Made by a program: the position numbers and the translations under genes. Below the pieces are notes generated by a model. It saw nothing but the letters and a program-made list of their open reading frames with translations, did no database searches and was not told the DNA's origin. This document shows, in pieces, positions 61,524 to 64,000 of a stretch of 64,000 bases of DNA. This stretch comes from Musa acuminata AAA Group (lineage: Eukaryota > Streptophyta > Magnoliopsida > Zingiberales > Musaceae). The stretch lies in NCBI RefSeq assembly GCF_036884655.1, contig NC_088331.1, forward strand, positions 14,541,001 to 14,605,000. The letters run 5' to 3'. How positions within the stretch are numbered: the first letter of the stretch is position 1; every line of letters starts with the position of its first letter.

Positions 61524-62532
61524 AATATCTCTTTTCGGATTTCAAGAGGGTCCCTCTATCATTCGTCCTCCTATGTTTAATGGGACGAACTACAAATATT
61601 GGAAAACTCGAATGAGAGTTTTCTTGCTTTCTTTAAATTTAAATTTATAGAATATCATTGAAAATAGATTTCAAAAGCCTTCTCTTCCAATGAACGATTG
61701 GAATGATTTGGAGAAGAAGACTTTCTCTTTGAACGCCAAAGCTATGAATACTTTATTTTGCGCCGTAGATAAAAATGAATTCAATTGAGTTTCCATTTAC
61801 AAAACGATTTATGAGATTTGGCATACTCTTGAAATTACACACGAAGATACTATTAGAGTTAAAGATTCGAAGATGAATCTTTTGATATATGATTTTGAAG
61901 TATTTCGAATGAAGCCAAATGAAACTATTATTGACATGTACACCCGTTTTACGGATGTCGTTAACAGTTTAAAAAGTCTTGGTAAATATTTTTCTAACCT
62001 TGAACTTGTGAACAAAATTTTACGATCTCTTCCTAAAAATTGGGATCATAAAGTAACGACTATTCAAGAATCAAAGAATTTGAACTATTTTTCGACTGAA
62101 GAACTTATTGGATCATTAATAACCTATGAAATGACATACAAGGCACATAATGAACATGATGAACTTTAGAATAACCTTCCAAAGAATAGGAAGGACTTGG
62201 CACTTAGAACAAAAGAAGACCAGTCGAGCGAAAGCTCAAGTGATGATGACATAGAACTCCTCACAAGTAAATTTATAAAATTTATGAAACAAGAATCAAA
62301 GAATAAAAACAAACTTAAAAAGAATAAAACTACTTACTATGAACACAAGAATCCGGGGCACTGCAAAGATGAGTATATAAAACTGAAGAAGTTGTTAAAG
62401 AAAAAGAAAGCACTCAAGGACGAATCGAGGACATCCGAAAATGAGGAGCAAACCAACAAAGGCGAGGTGGCCTTTCACAATGAGGTAAATGACTCACCCG
62501 AAACCTCTTTACCTTACTATGAAATTATTTAA
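61524..62532 (+). pseudogene. Copia gag (UBN2/DUF4219-type), degraded, second copy
   Basis: The start codon aligned to the ATG of the first copy has become ATA at 61524. FNGTNYKYWKTRM follows, then stops near 61648 and 61786. A readable block has LLIYDFEVFRMKPNETI, YTRFTDVVNSLKSLGK and LVNKILRSLPKNW (61873-62169), a stop, and then a Lys/Ser/Glu-rich region. It keeps a decayed zinc-knuckle trace, EHKNPGHCKDEY (62341-62376), in which the first two Cys ligands are lost. The frame ends with NDSPETSLPYYEII at 62532. The first copy diverges near the same point, so loss of pol seems shared, not independent. Confidence 0.85.
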
Positions 62533-64000
62533 TGCTTTTCATAAGTTGTTAGAAATAAAAAAATATAAAAAAAAGTATACATTTTTTTCTAGTAATTTTG
62601 AAAAAGAAAAATTGAAAATTGAAGCGTGATAATTGCATGTTAACTCCTAACACTAAGCATGAAAAGTTTGATTTATTTAAAAAGAAAAATACATTACTAC
62701 AACAAACAAAATGATTTTGATTGAAAATTCCTTCATGTTTAATGAAATCATGCTTGATGATTTAATGATGCATAATGATGTAATAATGTAATGATGTAAT
62801 GAAAATATTAAAAGGTTTTGGTATCGTGCTTGACGATTTTATAATTATATATGATGATTTGAAGTAATGATGACTTTTGGGTAATTTATGATTTATTGAG
62901 CTTGATGATTTTTATGATTTTCATATTGCTTTTCGATTATAAATGATGATGCATCGCACATGAAATCAATCACAAAATTTGGAACTAAAAGAACTCGAGC
63001 TATTTTTAATCTTATAGGAATCTATCTATATTATTTTCATTAAATATTTTAAAAAGTAATTTTGTTGATGATTTTGGATTTCTTTTCGTATGATTCGCTT
63101 TAATAATGAGATGATATATCCAATCAAATCATTTATTGATATTTGCGACTTGAGATGTATTTTATATGAAATATTTTTCTTGATTCTCATATGATTTACT
63201 CTTTTAAGAGAACAGTCATTCAAACGAATCATGATTATTCTTCTGATTACAACTTGAAAGTTTTATTATGAATCAAGATTTTTCATAAAATTGTATTCCT
63301 ACGATTCTTCTTGGTATTCACTAAAAATGAGGGATGCATTCAAATTAATCACGATATATCACTAGACTTCTTGTTGTTTATAATTTGAAGTTTATTATGT
63401 ACAATTTCCTTGTATTTACGATTTGTGTATATCATGATATGATTGAATCATTGTTGTAAAAGAAGAAGGAAATTGTTAGCTTGCACATTGCAAAAGAGAA
63501 CCAAAAAGTGCTAGCTTGAATGATAAACTTAAATCTCCCAAATGCATAAATTTTTCTTATATATATATTTTTTTATCATGAACTTGATTTCTTGATTTTT
63601 ATGACTTAAGTTTTCTTTTTAAAATCAAGATCGTTTCTTATCATTCATTCTATTTAGAAAAGAAGAACTTTATAAAAAAAAAATACATGGTTTTTTGGAA
63701 TTCATAACTTAAGATTTCCCTCACTATTTGATCTCCTAAGATTTTTTTTTTTTTTTAAGGGAGATCAAAATGAATCATGCCTTTTGGTATTCACATGATC
63801 TTTGATATTATATCTTTCTTGACATGATTTTCAATATATATATATTTTTTGTATTTATGGTTGTATACCTTATGTGATGTTTAGAGAACTGATGTAAAGG
63901 GAAATGAATTACACATTTGTGTTATTCTCCTCTTTTTGCCGATGACAAACGGGGAGAAAGAATTGCTAGTGTGCACATCTCAAAAGAGAACCAAAGTTTT
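62533..64000 (+). other. AT-rich internal spacer of the second copia element
   Basis: No coding frame. It has the same style as 29219-31741: ATGATG/AATCATG-rich, then near 63470-63530 and 63890-64000 the TGCTAGCTTG, GTGCACATCTCAAAAGAG and TGACAAACGGGGAGAAAG words that precede the 3' LTR in this family. Confidence 0.55.

Larger units (their letters stand above)
60148..64000 (+). mobile_element. Second gag-only copia element, cut by window end
   Basis: A 5' LTR (60148-61474) is followed directly by the primer-binding site GTTGGTGTCAGAGTC, a degraded gag (61524-62532), and then AT-rich non-coding DNA like that after gag in the element at 26645-33361. As there, gag is not followed by protease or any pol domain for the 1.47 kb that can be seen. 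The 3' LTR is outside the window. This makes at least two members of one non-autonomous family. Confidence 0.8.

Overview
The window is nuclear DNA from a flowering plant. It has intron-split genes with GT-AG junctions, long AT-rich intergenic DNA, nested LTR retrotransposons, and single-exon genes that are strongly GC-rich, as is common in monocots. The LTR style (about 1.2-2.3 kb LTRs with GGCGGT-NNN-ACCGCC motifs) makes me lean to Zingiberales such as Musa or Ensete. That placement is inference, not something the sequence proves. Nothing here is bacterial, organellar or viral.

Four host genes can be supported. They are a small single-exon RING-H2 (ATL-type) E3 ligase (3160-3675, +), a complete five-exon tonoplast monosaccharide/sugar transporter of the TMT/TST (MSSP) family (5409-10726, -, 738 aa when spliced), a single-exon DC1-domain protein with three zinc-binding modules (36582-37472, +, 296 aa), and a four-exon organelle-targeted RRM protein resembling ORRM6 (48685-51957, -, 171 aa). 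They look like independent genes, not a cluster. The ATL and DC1 families are often stress-responsive, and the DC1 promoter carries five W-box cores.

The rest is mostly repeats. 1-1360 holds three copia LTR pieces, one inverted. 1962-2414 may be a reverse-strand LTR. 13267-22262 is a long inverted repeat whose centre is occupied by a 7.65 kb non-coding LTR element (13853-21504) with three 1.54 kb internal tandem repeats. 26008-34400 is a reverse-strand Ty1/copia element split by a 6.7 kb forward-strand copia element (26645-33361) that has two full LTRs and a decayed gag but no pol. 38020-47880 is a tandem array of twelve nearly identical 803/835/860 bp LTR-derived units, the most striking structure here. 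52600-56450 is an AT-rich tandem and inverted repeat split by a 2.3 kb solo LTR. 58005-59260 is another solo LTR with a perfect target-site duplication. 60148 to the window end is a second member of the gag-only copia family.

No new gene system was found. The observations most worth following up are the LTR-derived tandem array with its per-unit promoter and hairpins, the gag-only copia family, the preserved GGCGGT-NNN-ACCGCC palindromes in otherwise diverged LTRs, and the long inverted repeat carrying an inserted retroelement.
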